64,000 nucleotides of DNA from Tillus elongatus (lineage: Eukaryota > Arthropoda > Insecta > Coleoptera > Cleridae). The stretch is from the NCBI GenBank assembly GCA_964006375.1, contig OZ023262.1:50848960-50912959 (forward strand), written 5' to 3'. Positions within the stretch are counted from its first letter, which is position 1. Each line of letters opens with the position of its first letter. The notes below the pieces were generated by a model. It saw nothing but the letters and a program-made list of their open reading frames with translations, was not told the DNA's origin and searched no databases. This document shows positions 24,908-35,624 of this stretch, one piece after another. Both the position numbers and the translations under genes were made by a program.

Positions 24908-24949
24908 CCCGACGATCGTTTCGCTAACAAAGTTAGCGTAATCAAGGGG
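24908..24949 (-). ncRNA. Hammerhead-like motif, type A (core decayed)
   Basis: Minus strand: TTGATTA in place of CTGATGA, then C, a perfect stem GCTAAC / GTTAGC (loop TTT), GAAA and CGATCGTC. Stem II is better paired than in other copies although the first box is damaged. Confidence 0.45.
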
Positions 24950-25224
24950 ATGAGTACACTAAGTGAATGGAAACTGGAACTACTCTATATGTTAGTTGCC
25001 AAGCAGTTGCCAACAGCGTCCTCTAGGAAGGTATACAGACAGACCCCCACTGTTGAGTCTTACATCCCTGTGATTAAAACTGCATACCTGCCTTTGTTAT
25101 GCTGTGCGTCGTTATCAAATATTCCTTCTAAGAAGGGCATGCTGGTTATTAAGATAACAGTTCGAACAATGGACTACATAGAATCAGATCTACTCTATTC
25201 ATCGAAACATTTTTGTTCAAATTT

Positions 25225-25960
25225 CTAACGATCTATATACTCTCGTAAGCATAAAGCTTTATTAACTTGAGATTTTCTTTATCTACATGATGATTATTAT
25301 CCCAAATATGCTGAGCAATACAGGATTTGTCAATAGTGCCATATCTCAGTTGCGCTAAATGTTCTTTAAATCTAGTTTCAATGGTTCTTTTAGTTTGCCC
25401 AACATATTTAAGTTCACAATCCTTACAACCTATTTCATAGATTCTCGACACATCTGTGGTTTTATCTTTATCCTTTGGGTTAACTAGAAAATTTTTTAGT
25501 GTATTTCTTTTGTAGAAAATGTTAGCAACAGATTAGCTTTCTTAACAATGCTATTAAAACCTTTCGTAATTCGCGTTTTAAATGGAAAACAGACAGCGGT
25601 TTTGTCTGGTTTATCTTTTCTAAAAGCAGTAGATTCCGCTAACATTTTCTTTGCTTTATGTTTGTTGACTAGGTTCTCCCCTAAGCAGACAGAGTTACCA
25701 TTATACTACGTAACATTTTTAATATACTTTAATATTTTTAATAATGGGTGCTCATCGACTCAAAGTATGTGGGCTTTCCTCAAACTCAAGCTTAACATCC
25801 AATTTGGTATTATTACTCAGTGAATCAGAAGGTTCTTTTGTATCTGACTTACATGCCCAAGCACGCGAAATTGCTTTTCAATTTTACCCCTTGGAACATA
25901 GGCGGCAAATCGGGTAAATTTTGTTGAAATAGGAGAGCAACTTCGATCTGTGATATTGTT
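25225..25960 (-). pseudogene. Penelope-like element: linker and GIY-YIG endonuclease
   Basis: Minus reading: KYIKNVT near 25710 (the IKN motif of the Penelope linker), VNKHKAKKMLAESTAFRKDK, PFKTRITKGFNSI, then after frame shifts RIYEIGCKDCELKYVGQTKR (25392-25451), RFKEHLAQLRYGTIDKSC, AQHIWDNNHHVDKENLKLI. The CCHH-type Cys pair (GCKDC) and GIY/YVG core are visible. The reverse transcriptase is missing. The C-terminal codons end GAGAGTATATAG, the unexpanded form of the place where the copies at 29.9 and 31.4 kb carry (TA)n. Confidence 0.85.
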
Positions 25961-25965
25961 TTATC

Positions 25966-26871
25966 TTTTTTTTTTTTATGTGAACAACACACCACGAGGG
26001 CTTACAGCCTAAATACTATCGTACCGTGGGTGTTGACAAGGAGGAAAGAGGCAGCTTGTTAATTTTGGACTTGAAGGTTTGGAGGTTCGGAGGAGAAGGA
26101 AAAACATGTGCCGGCAAGGAATTCCACAACTTGGAAGTCCTCGGGACAAAAGAGCGGGCATAACAAGATGTTCTATGTCTGGTGACCTGGACATTAAAAG
26201 GGTGCATTCGCTCTGTTCCCCTGGTAGATCTGCTGGGGGCAGCAAGTGGGGGAATTATGGAGGAAAGCTCCTCTGAGCAGTGCCCGTGCAGATATCTATA
26301 AAAGAGAGAGAGGTCACCAACGGCACGTCGGTGGGCAAGGGATGGAAGCCTTTGGGTGAGGGTAGGGTCACCGATGAGACGTATAGCTCTCTTTTGAATG
26401 GAGTCCAGGATAGCGAGTGTAGAAGCGGCAGCTGCACCCCAGATGTGGGAGCAGTATTCGAGGTTTGGCCTTATTTGTGAAGTGTATAAGGTATAGAGAT
26501 TAGTTGGTGAAAAGTATTTGCGAGCCCGGAAGAGGAAACCCAATTTCTTAGCAGCCGCTTCTGCAATTGATGTAACATGTTGGTGCCAATTAAGATTTCG
26601 ATCCACAGAAATGCCAACAAGAGAAAAGGACTCATTACTTTGAATAACTTGGTTGTTCATTGTGATGGGTCTAGGGCTGCTGTATCTCTTGTGAGAAAAA
26701 AAGCAAGACTTAGTTTTGGTGGGGTTGAATTGTACAAGATTTCTACTTCCCCAGTCTAATATTTTTTGGAGGTCTACGGAGACAGAACCCTCCATGAGTC
26801 TGCGATCCTCATCTAATTGGGCTAAAGAGACAGGCTTAGAATATTGTATGTTTGAGTGGAGGGTGCTGTCT
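25966..26871 (-). pseudogene. Non-LTR retrotransposon (LINE), 5'-truncated copy 2
   Basis: Same family as 1041-2455. A single open frame covers 26016-26795: MEGSVSVDLQKILDWGSRN, LNWHQHVTSIAEAAAKKLG, ARKYFSPTNLYTLYTSQIRP, NLEYCSHIWGAA, DSIQKRAIRLIGDPTLTQRL, RTSKLWNSLPAHVFPSPP. The element begins just after the YADD box (26871) and ends in poly-A (poly-T at 25966-25977 on the plus strand). The undamaged frame suggests it is younger than copy 1. Confidence 0.85.
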
Positions 26872-27054
26872 AACTAATCATATTATGTAGGATTGTATGC
26901 ATTTCTGTTAAGTAAATCCTGTTTTAGTGAATTTTCTTAAAAAAAATTCACTAATGAGGAGATCCCGACTTTTGAATTTTGAAAAAATTTCTTCACATGA
27001 GCGCTAATTAGGCCCCCCAGAACACATATCCGGGGTCAGTTTCAATTTTTATAT

Positions 27055-27177
<123 letters not shown>

Positions 27178-27900
27178 ATCACACCGATAACTCAAAAAAT
27201 TATGGACCGATTTTGATTAAATTTGGCGAAAAAATTCCTTTTGCAAATAGCTTGGATAAGTTCGTTAGCCAGGAAAATCTGCCTAGGTTTTCCAGGAAAA
27301 TTTTGCATTTTCTTTCGAAAAAAAATCATATCTCCGGAATTAACAAAGTAAGGGCAACCAAATTTGGTACACAGGTTTATATCCTTATAGGTAAGTTACC
27401 TACCAAAATTTAGCTATGTAGCTCAAAAGGCAAAAAAGTTATAGGCATTTAAAGAAAAATAAATTGGGGTTTTCCTGAAAACGTCAAAGTGGCGATTTAA
27501 AATGTCAAAATTGGCAACATTTAGGCAAATAACTTGAATCTAATACGAGCTATGGAAAGAAAATATCTCAAGAAGAATGTTTTACAAACCCTGAAGTCTT
27601 AGTTTCAACCGTCATTGTCCTTCATTTTACTAAAATATTTGCAGAAAATTCATTTCAAATAGACCCTTTCTCTGATGCTTGACAAGTAGCCTTAGCTATA
27701 GAGTTTATCGTTTAATGGTATATAATTTTTGTCGAATTTTCGTAAAAAATCAATAAAGCTCAATATATCCGTTATTATATAAGAGACGAAAAAAATTTGT
27801 ATATATTAATTATAGGGTCTCTTGAGCTACATCTTAAAATAATATTTCGACAATCAGAGGATGGCCCATAAGTCGTTGGTGATACAAATTTCCTTTTTTT

Positions 27901-28302
27901 TAAACAAACACGCCTTATGTTATTGCATTTTTGCATTTTCCATCGAAATATAATGCATGTTTGTAAGAAAAGAAATTCTGAACGCAGCAAGTGCGTTATG
28001 GTAGCGAATTTTGATCAAATGTTTTATATTTTTTTTAATCAAACACGCCTTATGTTATTGCATTTTTGCATTTTCCATCGAAATATAATGCATGTTTGTA
28101 AGAAAAGAAATTCTGAACGCAGCAAGTGCGTTATGGTAGCGAATTTTGATCAAATGTTTTATATTTTTTTTAATCAAACACGCCTTATGTTATTGCATTT
28201 TTGCATTTTCCATCGAAATATAATGCATGTTTGTAAGAAAAGAAATTCTGAACGCAGCAAGTGCGTTATGGTAGCGAATTTTGATCAAATGCTTAATATT
28301 TG
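27901..28302 (+). repeat. 135 bp tandem triplication
   Basis: Almost three units of exactly 135 bp: ATGTTATTGCATTTTTGC begins at 27917, 28052 and 28187. The period is a multiple of three, which creates a 128-codon open frame (27917-28303) with a 45-residue repeat; it is not a gene. Each unit includes the module left TIR (ACGCAGCAAGTGCGTTATGG). Confidence 0.95.
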
Positions 28303-28561
28303 AACAGCTCAATTTGTTATTAACCTATAAGGTTGACCAAGAAACGTGTTTTTTCGGGAACACTTTAAGTTTACTTTTGGAAATTTTTGTATATTTTCAC
28401 ACAATAAAGTTATTTTAATGAAACATGGCACATTGTTTTTAGTATATAGGTTATACTGGTAACCAAATTTGATGCCTGCTTTCTTAAAAAAACACACATA
28501 TTTGTTATTAAAAATATTTTTATGAAAATTCACTACCATAACGCACTTGCTGCGTCCAGAA
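28252..28561 (+). repeat. ~300 bp inverted-repeat module in copy F
   Basis: Left TIR from the last triplication unit, right TIR CGCACTTGCTGCGTCCAG. Confidence 0.75.
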
Positions 28562-29005
28562 TTTTTTGAATTTCGGTTAACAACTCAAAACTACTGCCAT
28601 GCGGCTACAATCACACAGAAAGTTGCTAAGGCGTTTTAAACAAAACTAATTGCCAACTATGAAGAATATTGATAACTTTGTATGTCTTCTTTTTTAATGA
28701 TACCGTCCGAAAAAGACGCTGAAATTCTTTTTACTTGCTTTCTCATTATCAAGAATGAACCGGGATTAGTTATTGATTTTTTAGTGTGTTGTAGCGAAGT
28801 TAGTCAATCGGATGAATTTCTTTTTTTTTACCGGTAATATTTGCAATACTTTTTAAAACCATAGCTTTTTTTAATAGAGAATGAAGATATCGTTAATATA
28901 CGGTATCGCAAGTTTCTACTTTCTATTTAAAAGTTTGGGAGTTGCAACGGTCACTCGAGGAGGGTTGAATGTAGGGGTCAAATCTTCACGTTCCAGGATG
29001 TGATT
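28562..29005. other. No recognised feature
   Basis: No gene or known repeat identified. Confidence 0.4.
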
Positions 29006-29007
29006 TT

Positions 29008-29405
29008 TGTGAATTTTTGTTAAAAAAAATTCACTAACAGAGAGGTATCGATGTTGAGACTTTGCAGAGAATTTTTAATTAGGATCCCCATATTCCACAC
29101 GATAACTTAAAAGTTATTAACCGATTTTGATGAAACTTGGCAAGAATCTTTCTTTTATTAATAGCCTGGACGAGTTCGTTAGCCAGGAAAATCCGACAAG
29201 GTTTTCTGGGAAAATTGTGAGTTCCCAAAAATTTTTTGTCTCCGAAAATTCCAAAGCTATTTTGGCGTAAGTTGGGTGGATATGTTGCCGTGCGAAAGAC
29301 TTTACCACATACCAACATTTAACCTTATAGGTTTATAGAAAATTGAGTTAATTGAAGCATTTAATGAAAATTCGCTACCATAACGCACTTGCTGCGTTCC
29401 GAACT
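29008..29405 (+). repeat. Diverged composite-related repeat
   Basis: Begins with GTGAATTTTTGTTAAAAAAA hairpin, has ACGATAACTTAAAAGTTATT and GTTCGTTAGCCAGGAAAATC blocks and the terminal CTTGCTGCGTTCCGAAC, but no (TA)n array and a different middle. Similar to the pieces at 35625-36080 and 36915-37440, suggesting a second subfamily. Confidence 0.6.
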
Positions 29406-29494
29406 TTTTAAATCTAAAATTGACGTGTCTCGGGATCTTCTATAAATATGCACAATAATTGAATAACTGAATTTATTTCATTTGACTGTTCCAC

Positions 29495-29632
29495 ACTGTA
29501 TAGGATACTGTCGAACGCATTTAATTGTCCAAGTTGTGTAACATTTTTGCTTAATTTCAGGTTTTCTTTATCGACGTGGTGATATATTATTCAAAATATA
29601 CTATGCCGCACATGATCTATCTACAGCACTGT
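29495..29632 (-). pseudogene. Penelope-like GIY-YIG C-terminal scrap
   Basis: Minus reading YSAVDRSCAA, a stop, YILNNISPRR, ENLK-like and LSKNVTQLGQLNAFDSI corresponds to the C-terminal end of the 25 and 31 kb genes. It lies head to head with the plus-strand fragment that follows. Confidence 0.6.
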
Positions 29633-29637
29633 ATCAT

Positions 29638-29961
29638 TTTTAAGAGAGCAGACCTGCAACTAACATTTTCGACAAAAAATACCTTAGAAAATTGTTAGGT
29701 AACTCAAAAGATAGGGATAAAGCCACTGACATGTCTGGGATCTACGAAAGGAGATGTAAATATTGTGATCTTAAATACGTTGGACAAACAAAAGATATAT
29801 TGAAACTACACTTAGGGAACATTAAGCATAACTGAAATACGGTACAGCAAATAAGTCATGCGTTGCCGGGCATATTTGGGGTAATAGTCACCAGGTAGAT
29901 GAAGAAATCCTAAAATGAATAAAAACATGTTAGGCAACCGATACAACTAACGGCATATGGG
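29638..29961 (+). pseudogene. Penelope-like linker and GIY-YIG fragment
   Basis: Reading with frame shifts: IFKRADLQLTFSTKNT, MSGIYERRCKYCDLKYVGQT, then TLREH-like and HIWGNSHQVDEE. It ends at the (TA)n array 29962-30041 at the same place as the copy at 31439. Confidence 0.7.
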
Positions 29962-29962
29962 A

Positions 29963-30041
<79 letters not shown>
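29962..30041. repeat. (TA)n microsatellite
   Basis: At the 3' end of a Penelope GIY-YIG reading. Confidence 0.95.
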
Positions 30042-30064
30042 CACTAAATGTAGAAATAATAGAA

Positions 30065-30395
30065 GTTGGCTAAGCGAAGATTGGAACCTATGATGAGCAC
30101 AGAGAACTCAAATCACTACAATATATTTAAAAAACCTGACGATCGTTTCACTAACCAAGTTAGCGTCACCAGAGGATAAATTATTCTAAATATCTGAATC
30201 TAAAACGCTGTTAATATTCTTCCACAGTCGATTTATAAAGATTGAGGTGGCTTCAACGAGACAAAAATTAACATAATTCGTTTGGCGAAAATTCCCGAAT
30301 TCTTTTATTATCTATCAGACGTGCTTCTGTCGGTCTTTCTTGAAAAGTGATCGGCGGAGCCAAATTCATACACGTTTTATTATTACTATATTTAG

Positions 30396-30399
<4 letters not shown>
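30065..30399 (-). repeat. Penelope-like terminal segment, left inverted arm
   Basis: Reverse complement of 31533-31870 along its whole length: both share TGTATGAATTTGGCT, GATAGATAATAAA, ATGTTAATTTTTGT and the type A hammerhead-like motif. The two arms flank the Penelope gene at 30480-31438. Confidence 0.75.
30135..30175 (-). ncRNA. Hammerhead-like motif, type A
   Basis: Minus strand: CTGGTGA (one change from CTGATGA), extra C, stem GCTAAC / GTTAGT, GAAA, CGATCGTC, AGG. Confidence 0.45.

Positions 30400-30473
<74 letters not shown>
30397..30473. repeat. (TA)n microsatellite
   Basis: Between the left inverted arm and the Penelope gene. Confidence 0.95.
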
Positions 30474-30477
<4 letters not shown>

Positions 30478-30529
30478 TAAACAAAATATTTTTCAATTCA
30501 ACAATTTGTTTTTTTAACAAACCCAAGAC

Positions 30530-31437
30530 ACGGAAATGGGAAACCCCGTATCGCCATTTATTGCGGACCTTTTCATTAGTAAATTTGAAACAGATCTTGA
30601 AAGTGACAGTGAGTACTTTCCTAGAGTGTGGTCTCATTATGCGGATGACATTTTTGCAGTGTTTAACACAAACATCTGCAAAATGGACGGTTTTATTGCC
30701 AAATTGAACAATAAATTTGATTCTATAAAATTTACCCACGAATTAGAAATTAATAATAAATTAGTTAAATTAGTTATCAAAAATAAAGACACTTTGGAAT
30801 TCGATGTCCATACGAAGGAAACCACCACTCTAAATTACATTCCGAATGACTCACACCATATGGTCAGTCTTAATTTTTTAGTAAACAGGTTAATTAGTTT
30901 CCCTTTAAGAAAAAATAGTTATACCAAATAATTAGGGTATATTAAGAAGGTGACCGAATATAACGGATACACTACTTGTCTAGTAGAGAAATTAATTAAC
31001 AAACAGCAAACAAAACAAAATATTAGTTAAACCAACGCATTTTAGAAGAGAGAAAGTCAAAAAAACTTTTCTTACCATTTGAACCTCGAACCACGAGGGG
31101 TCTAGATAGCATTTTTAAAGATGCCAATTTGCTACTAACTTTTTCGACAAAAAATACTTTAAAAACATGCCAAGTAACCCAAAAGACAAGGATAGTACCG
31201 CTAAAATGCCGGGAATTTATGAAATAGCTTGTAAAGATTGTGATGTTAAATACGTCGGACGAACAAAAAGACCTATTAAAATTTGATTTAAAGGACACTT
31301 AGCACAACTAAGATATGGTGGTATAGATATATCTTCCATTGCCCGGCATATTTGGGATAATAATCAACACGTAGATAAGGAGAATCTAAAATTAATAAAA
31401 AATGTTAGACAACCAGGACCGCTAAACGCTTTCGAAA

Positions 31438-31438
<1 letters not shown>
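30530..31438 (+). pseudogene. Penelope-like element: reverse transcriptase end, linker, GIY-YIG endonuclease
   Basis: The frame 30536-30931 shows MGNPVSPFIADLFISKFE, then YADDIFAVF with the catalytic pair at 30638-30649, FDSIKFTHE, FDVHTKETTTLNY and FLVNRLISFPL, all typical of Penelope RT. After a stop at 30929 the reading continues GYIKKVTEYNGYTTCLVEKL (IKN-type linker), then with shifts MPGIYEIACKDCDVKYVGRT (31205-31265), a stop, FKGHLAQLRYGGIDISS, HIWDNNQHVDKENLKLIKNV. The N-terminal RT is missing. The C-terminus opens into (TA)n at 31439. Confidence 0.85.

Positions 31439-31531
<93 letters not shown>
31439..31531. repeat. (TA)n microsatellite
   Basis: Between the Penelope gene end and the right arm; mirrors the array at 30397-30473. 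Confidence 0.95.
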
Positions 31532-31532
<1 letters not shown>

Positions 31533-31533
<1 letters not shown>

Positions 31534-31870
31534 CTAAATATAATAATAATCAAAAGTGTATGAATTTGGCTACGCCGCCGATGGTGAGTTTATTGATCGA
31601 TCACTTTACAAGAAAGATCGACAGAAACACGACCGATAGATAATAAAGTAATTCAGGTACTTCTGCCAAACGAAATATGTTAATTTTTGTGTCGTTGAAC
31701 CACCCTAATCGTTATAAACTGACTACCTGCAGAAGAATATAAACATAGTTTTAGATGTAAGATATTTAGAATTATTCATCATCTAATGACGCTAACTTGG
31801 TCAGTGAAACGATCGGCAGGTTTTTAAAATGGGTTGTGGTGATTTGGGTGCTACAAGTGTACTTATAGAA
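31533..31870 (+). repeat. Penelope-like terminal segment, right inverted arm
   Basis: Partner of 30065-30399, with a hammerhead-like motif at 31780-31820. Confidence 0.75.
31780..31820 (+). ncRNA. Hammerhead-like motif, type A (decayed)
   Basis: CTAATGA, extra C, stem GCTAAC / GTCAGT, GAAA, CGATCGGC. Both the first box and the cleavage triplet are altered, so it should be inactive. Confidence 0.4.
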
Positions 31871-31879
31871 ATTGTATGG

Positions 31880-32180
31880 ACTTAACACCTTCGTGTATGT
31901 ACAGTTCTTTGTTAGACCAATGTGTCAAAGGTGCCGACTCGGCGTGATGATAAACATAACCGAATTCTAATAGAGGGACTTCCGATAAACCCAAGAGGAG
32001 AACGCTTGTTGGATGCTTCCTCGAGGGTTGCTGTCGATTGATTGTACGTAATGTAAACAAAATTTTAGCTATTTAGTGTTTAGAATAATTCACCCTCTGA
32101 TAACGCTAACTTTGTTAGTGAAACGACCGTCAGGTCAGGTCAGGTCAAAATGTGCTATGGTGAATTGGTTTCTCCAAGTA
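31880..32180 (+). repeat. Second, tandem Penelope-like terminal segment
   Basis: Continues head to tail after the right arm; carries another type A motif at 32094-32134 and a GTCAG/GTCAGGTCAGG triple. Confidence 0.6.
32094..32134 (+). ncRNA. Hammerhead-like motif, type A
   Basis: CCT, CTGATAA, C, stem GCTAAC / GTTAGT with loop TTT, GAAA, CGACCGTC, AGG. One change in the first box. Confidence 0.45.
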
Positions 32181-32192
32181 TTCTTATCAATG

Positions 32193-32297
32193 ATTAAAGG
32201 AAATTAAAGGCTTTTACTAAGAGACAACTGAGTTATTCTTAAGGGTTTTAAGAATAAATCAGTTATCTGGTAGTTAAAGCGTTTAATTTCCTTTAAT
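32193..32297. repeat. ~105 bp imperfect hairpin
   Basis: Arms 32193-32242 and 32249-32297 are near inverted copies: ATTAAAGGAAATTAAA at the left, TTTAATTTCCTTTAAT at the right, joined through GTTATTCTTAAG / TTAAGAATAA. The loop is short. Confidence 0.75.
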
Positions 32298-32299
32298 AA

Positions 32300-33130
32300 T
32301 GTCAAACCCAGACGTTATGACGTTCAGAAATAATATTCTTATCAATAATCTACTTTAAGATGTTGCTTCTGTCAACTAAATTATATTTCCATCTTATTAG
32401 AATGTGACGGTAAAAGTCCTTTCTTAACGTGTAACACACGACAAGTCACTGATAGAGGGCCGTCAGGATATATTTTTTTTTAAAGTAAACAAATACACAT
32501 TAATCGACACTCACCGCTTTAGGTGACAGAAGAGAAGGACGTGCTTGTAGTTTCTAAACCTGTGCAATAAAAGATAAACCATTGTAAGTGTCCAGCTCAA
32601 CCTTGTCTAATCTAAATCCCCCATTTAAATCAAGACATGTTCAGTCTCCTAAATATCCCTTAAATATGGTACTAAAACAACTGTCTTTATATGTCTATAA
32701 TTGCAGCAACTCATTAATAAAGCATACCATGTCAGTATTAACTTTACATACCCAGAGGTTATGGCACCTTGCAGACCAATCCAGGTCTTACATTTATGTG
32801 CCCCGCCCGGGGGTTCTCCACTTGACCCCTGCCGGCCAGACAAAGCAGACTCGAGACCCGATCACTATAACTACGTGAGACAGTCTAATTAGTAACCATA
32901 TAACTACAGCACACGTGGCTCTTAATATAATTTCTAAATATCTAGCAATTGTCAGTAAATATTTAATCCCCCTGTATAATAACCAACCCAGGTATATTCT
33001 CATAATAATTACTGATATCTGAATTATATTATTAGCTATAATGAACCAAGACACTTAGCGAGTAGGTACTCACCTGAACTGCAAAATTCAGTTATCACAT
33101 AAACTAATATGCACTGTATTAACTATAATT
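32300..33130. other. No recognised feature
   Basis: Overlapping frames of 60-96 codons near 32.6-33.0 kb occur on both strands and show no domain. Confidence 0.4.
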
Positions 33131-33265
33131 ATTAGTGAATTTTCTTAAAAAAAATTCACTAATGAGGAGATCCCGACTTTTGAATTTTGAAAAAATTTCT
33201 TCAAATGACCGCGAACTAGGCCCCCTAGAACACATATCCGGGGTCCGTTTCAATTTTTATATGTT

Positions 33266-33279
33266 TATATATGTATATA

Positions 33280-33350
<71 letters not shown>
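33266..33350. repeat. (TA)n microsatellite
   Basis: First part of the array of copy G; resumes at 33475-33502. Confidence 0.95.
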
Positions 33351-33353
<3 letters not shown>

Positions 33354-33391
33354 GGAATATTGCACTACACTGTAATCACTTTTAAATATAC

Positions 33392-33475
33392 ACTTTATTT
33401 GTTTGCTGTACGTTTGTGATTTCTTATATTACGCAAACCAATAAGAAATCACAAACGTACAGCAAACAAATAAAG

Positions 33476-33476
<1 letters not shown>
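33392..33476. repeat. Perfect 36 bp inverted repeat inside a (TA)n array
   Basis: Arm 33392-33427 and arm 33441-33476 are exact reverse complements, separated by 13 bases, for example CTGTACGTTTGTGATTTC on the left and GAAATCACAAACGTACAG on the right. Neither arm occurs in other composite copies. Confidence 0.95.
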
Positions 33477-33506
<30 letters not shown>

Positions 33507-34304
33507 CACACCGATAACTCAAAAAATAATAGGCCGATTTTGACTAAATTTGGTGGAAAAATTCCTTTTGTAAATGGCTTGGATAAGTTCGTTAGCCAGG
33601 AAAATCTGCCCAGGTTTTCCCGGAAAATTTTGTGTTTTCTTTCGAAAAAAATTTATATCTCTGGAATTAACAAAGTAAGGGCAACCAAATTTGGCACGCT
33701 AGTTAATATCCTTTTAGGTAAGCTACCTACCAAAATTTAGCTATGTACGTCAAAAGACAAAAAAGTTATAGGCATTTAAAGAAAAATAAATTGGGGTTTT
33801 CCTCAAAACGTCAAAGTTGCGATTTAAAACGTCAAAATCGGCAACATTTAGGCAAAGAACTTGAATCTAATACGGGATATGGAAATCAAATGTCTCAAGA
33901 AGGATGTTTTACAAACTCTGTAGTCTTAGTTTCAACCATCATTGTCCTTCATTTTACTAAAATGTTTCCAGAAAATTCATTTCAAATAGACCCTTTCTCT
34001 GATGCTTGGCAGTAGCCTTAGCTTTAGAGTTTATCGTTTAATGGTATATAATTTTTGTCGAATTTTCGTAAAAAATCAATAAAGCTCAATATATCCGTTA
34101 TTATACAAGATATGAAGAAAATTTGTATATATTAATTATAGGGTGTCTTGAGCTACATCTTAAAAAAATATTTCTACAATTACAGGATGGCCCATAAGTC
34201 GTTGGTGATACAAATTTTCTTCTTTTTTTTTTTAATCAAACACGCCTTATGTTATTGCATTTTTGAATTTTTCAGCGATGCATGTTTGTAAGAAAAGAAA
34301 TTCG

Positions 34305-34619
34305 GGACGCAGCAAGTGCGTTATGGTAGCGAATTTTCATTAAATGCTTCAAATTCGAATAGCTCAATTTGCTATTAACCTATAAGGTTGACCAAGAAAC
34401 GAGTTTTTCCGGGAACACTTTAAGTTTACTTTTGGAAATTTTTGTACATTTTCACACAATAAAGTTATTTTTATGAAACATGGCACATTGTTTTTACTAT
34501 ATAGGTTATACTGGTAACCAAAATTGATGCCTGCTTTCTTAAAAAGGAAACACACATATTTGCAATTAAAAACATTTTTATGAAAATTCACTACCATAAC
34601 GCACTTGCTGCGTCCAGAG
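34305..34619 (+). repeat. ~300 bp inverted-repeat module in copy G
   Basis: Left TIR GGGACGCAGCAAGTGCG, right TIR CGCACTTGCTGCGTCCAG. Confidence 0.75.
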
Positions 34620-34620
34620 T

Positions 34621-35624
34621 TTTATTCTTTATCATAATATGCACCAGAAACAAGCCCTTCCCAACTGACTCTCTTTCAACTAGTAAATAAGTGAAACATC
34701 TCTAGTTTCAGATGTATTAACGTTTCAGTTTATTTATGTTATCTACGCATAAAGATTACGTGGTTGATAGACCCTTAACACACTTGAGTTCCTCTGCGTT
34801 CGCAGTGTCGATTCGTTAAGTATCATACCAAATATCAGATGGTACAGTTTCTACTAAAGATTATGTTTAAAACTTACGTTACAAACGCTTAATTATTATA
34901 ATAATTATCATTAATAAATAGAAAGTATTTAAACTCAAGGTACATTTGAACCGCCCTCGTATACGTCTGAAACAAAGTATAAACATACACAAGAATCAGC
35001 GAGCATCGAATAAATTGCCGTTAACAATGTAAGAAATAAAGTTAATCTGCGGAATAAAAAAGGAAGGTTTATAAAATGTGTGTAATATATGAATTCCGCT
35101 ACCGGACTTTACAATTCTTGGGAATATTTTCAAGTTGGTAATAGAATTAATCATTGGAATGGGCCGTATTTGCATAAAAATGTATTTCAGGTGAAATTTA
35201 TGAAATCACGAAATGTTATAACGGTAATTATTTGTGTGACCTTTTATCTTTTTTATAAAATCTTCCTTCTTGAATATATTTCATGGTGTCCAATATTAAC
35301 TGTATTCGTGACAGGATCATGTAAAATTTAAGCAATGTCTTTGACATTCTCACTTTATTAGACGATTATAAACAGCACAAGTTTTGAAGGTTCCTTTATC
35401 AAAACACATTAATTCATTGCTAGGCTGTACTACACTGGCTATATAAACATAGTGTGGCCATACGTTCGCGGCCGCCATCTTTTATCCAGATTTCTACAGC
35501 CATTATAGGAGATACAGGGAGTTCGAAGCATTTGTGTCTTAATCGATGTATCTGTGAAAAAATATATAAATAAAAGTTAAAAAACATCCCCAATTGGTAA
35601 ATTTTCTTAATAAAAATTCATTAT
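34621..35624. other. No recognised feature
   Basis: Nothing identified. The 80-codon frame at 35089-35331 (+) has no recognisable domain. Confidence 0.4.

Larger units (their letters stand above)
24560..25000 (-). repeat. Tandem Penelope-like terminal segments, type A
   Basis: Two head-to-tail copies, each with GGAGAACCCA/GGAGAAACCCA, a CACAACAC/CACAATAC phrase and a hammerhead-like motif. They lie downstream of the GIY-YIG gene at 25225-25960 on the same strand. Confidence 0.7.
33132..34620 (+). repeat. Composite (TA)n repeat, full-length copy G
   Basis: Complete from the TAGTGAATTTTCTT hairpin to the module end CTTGCTGCGTCCAG (module 34305-34619). Its array is split by a palindrome at 33392-33476. 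Confidence 0.85.

Noticed and set aside
27917..28303. 128-codon open frame with 45-residue repeats
   Set aside because: Produced by the 135 bp triplication of non-coding composite sequence.
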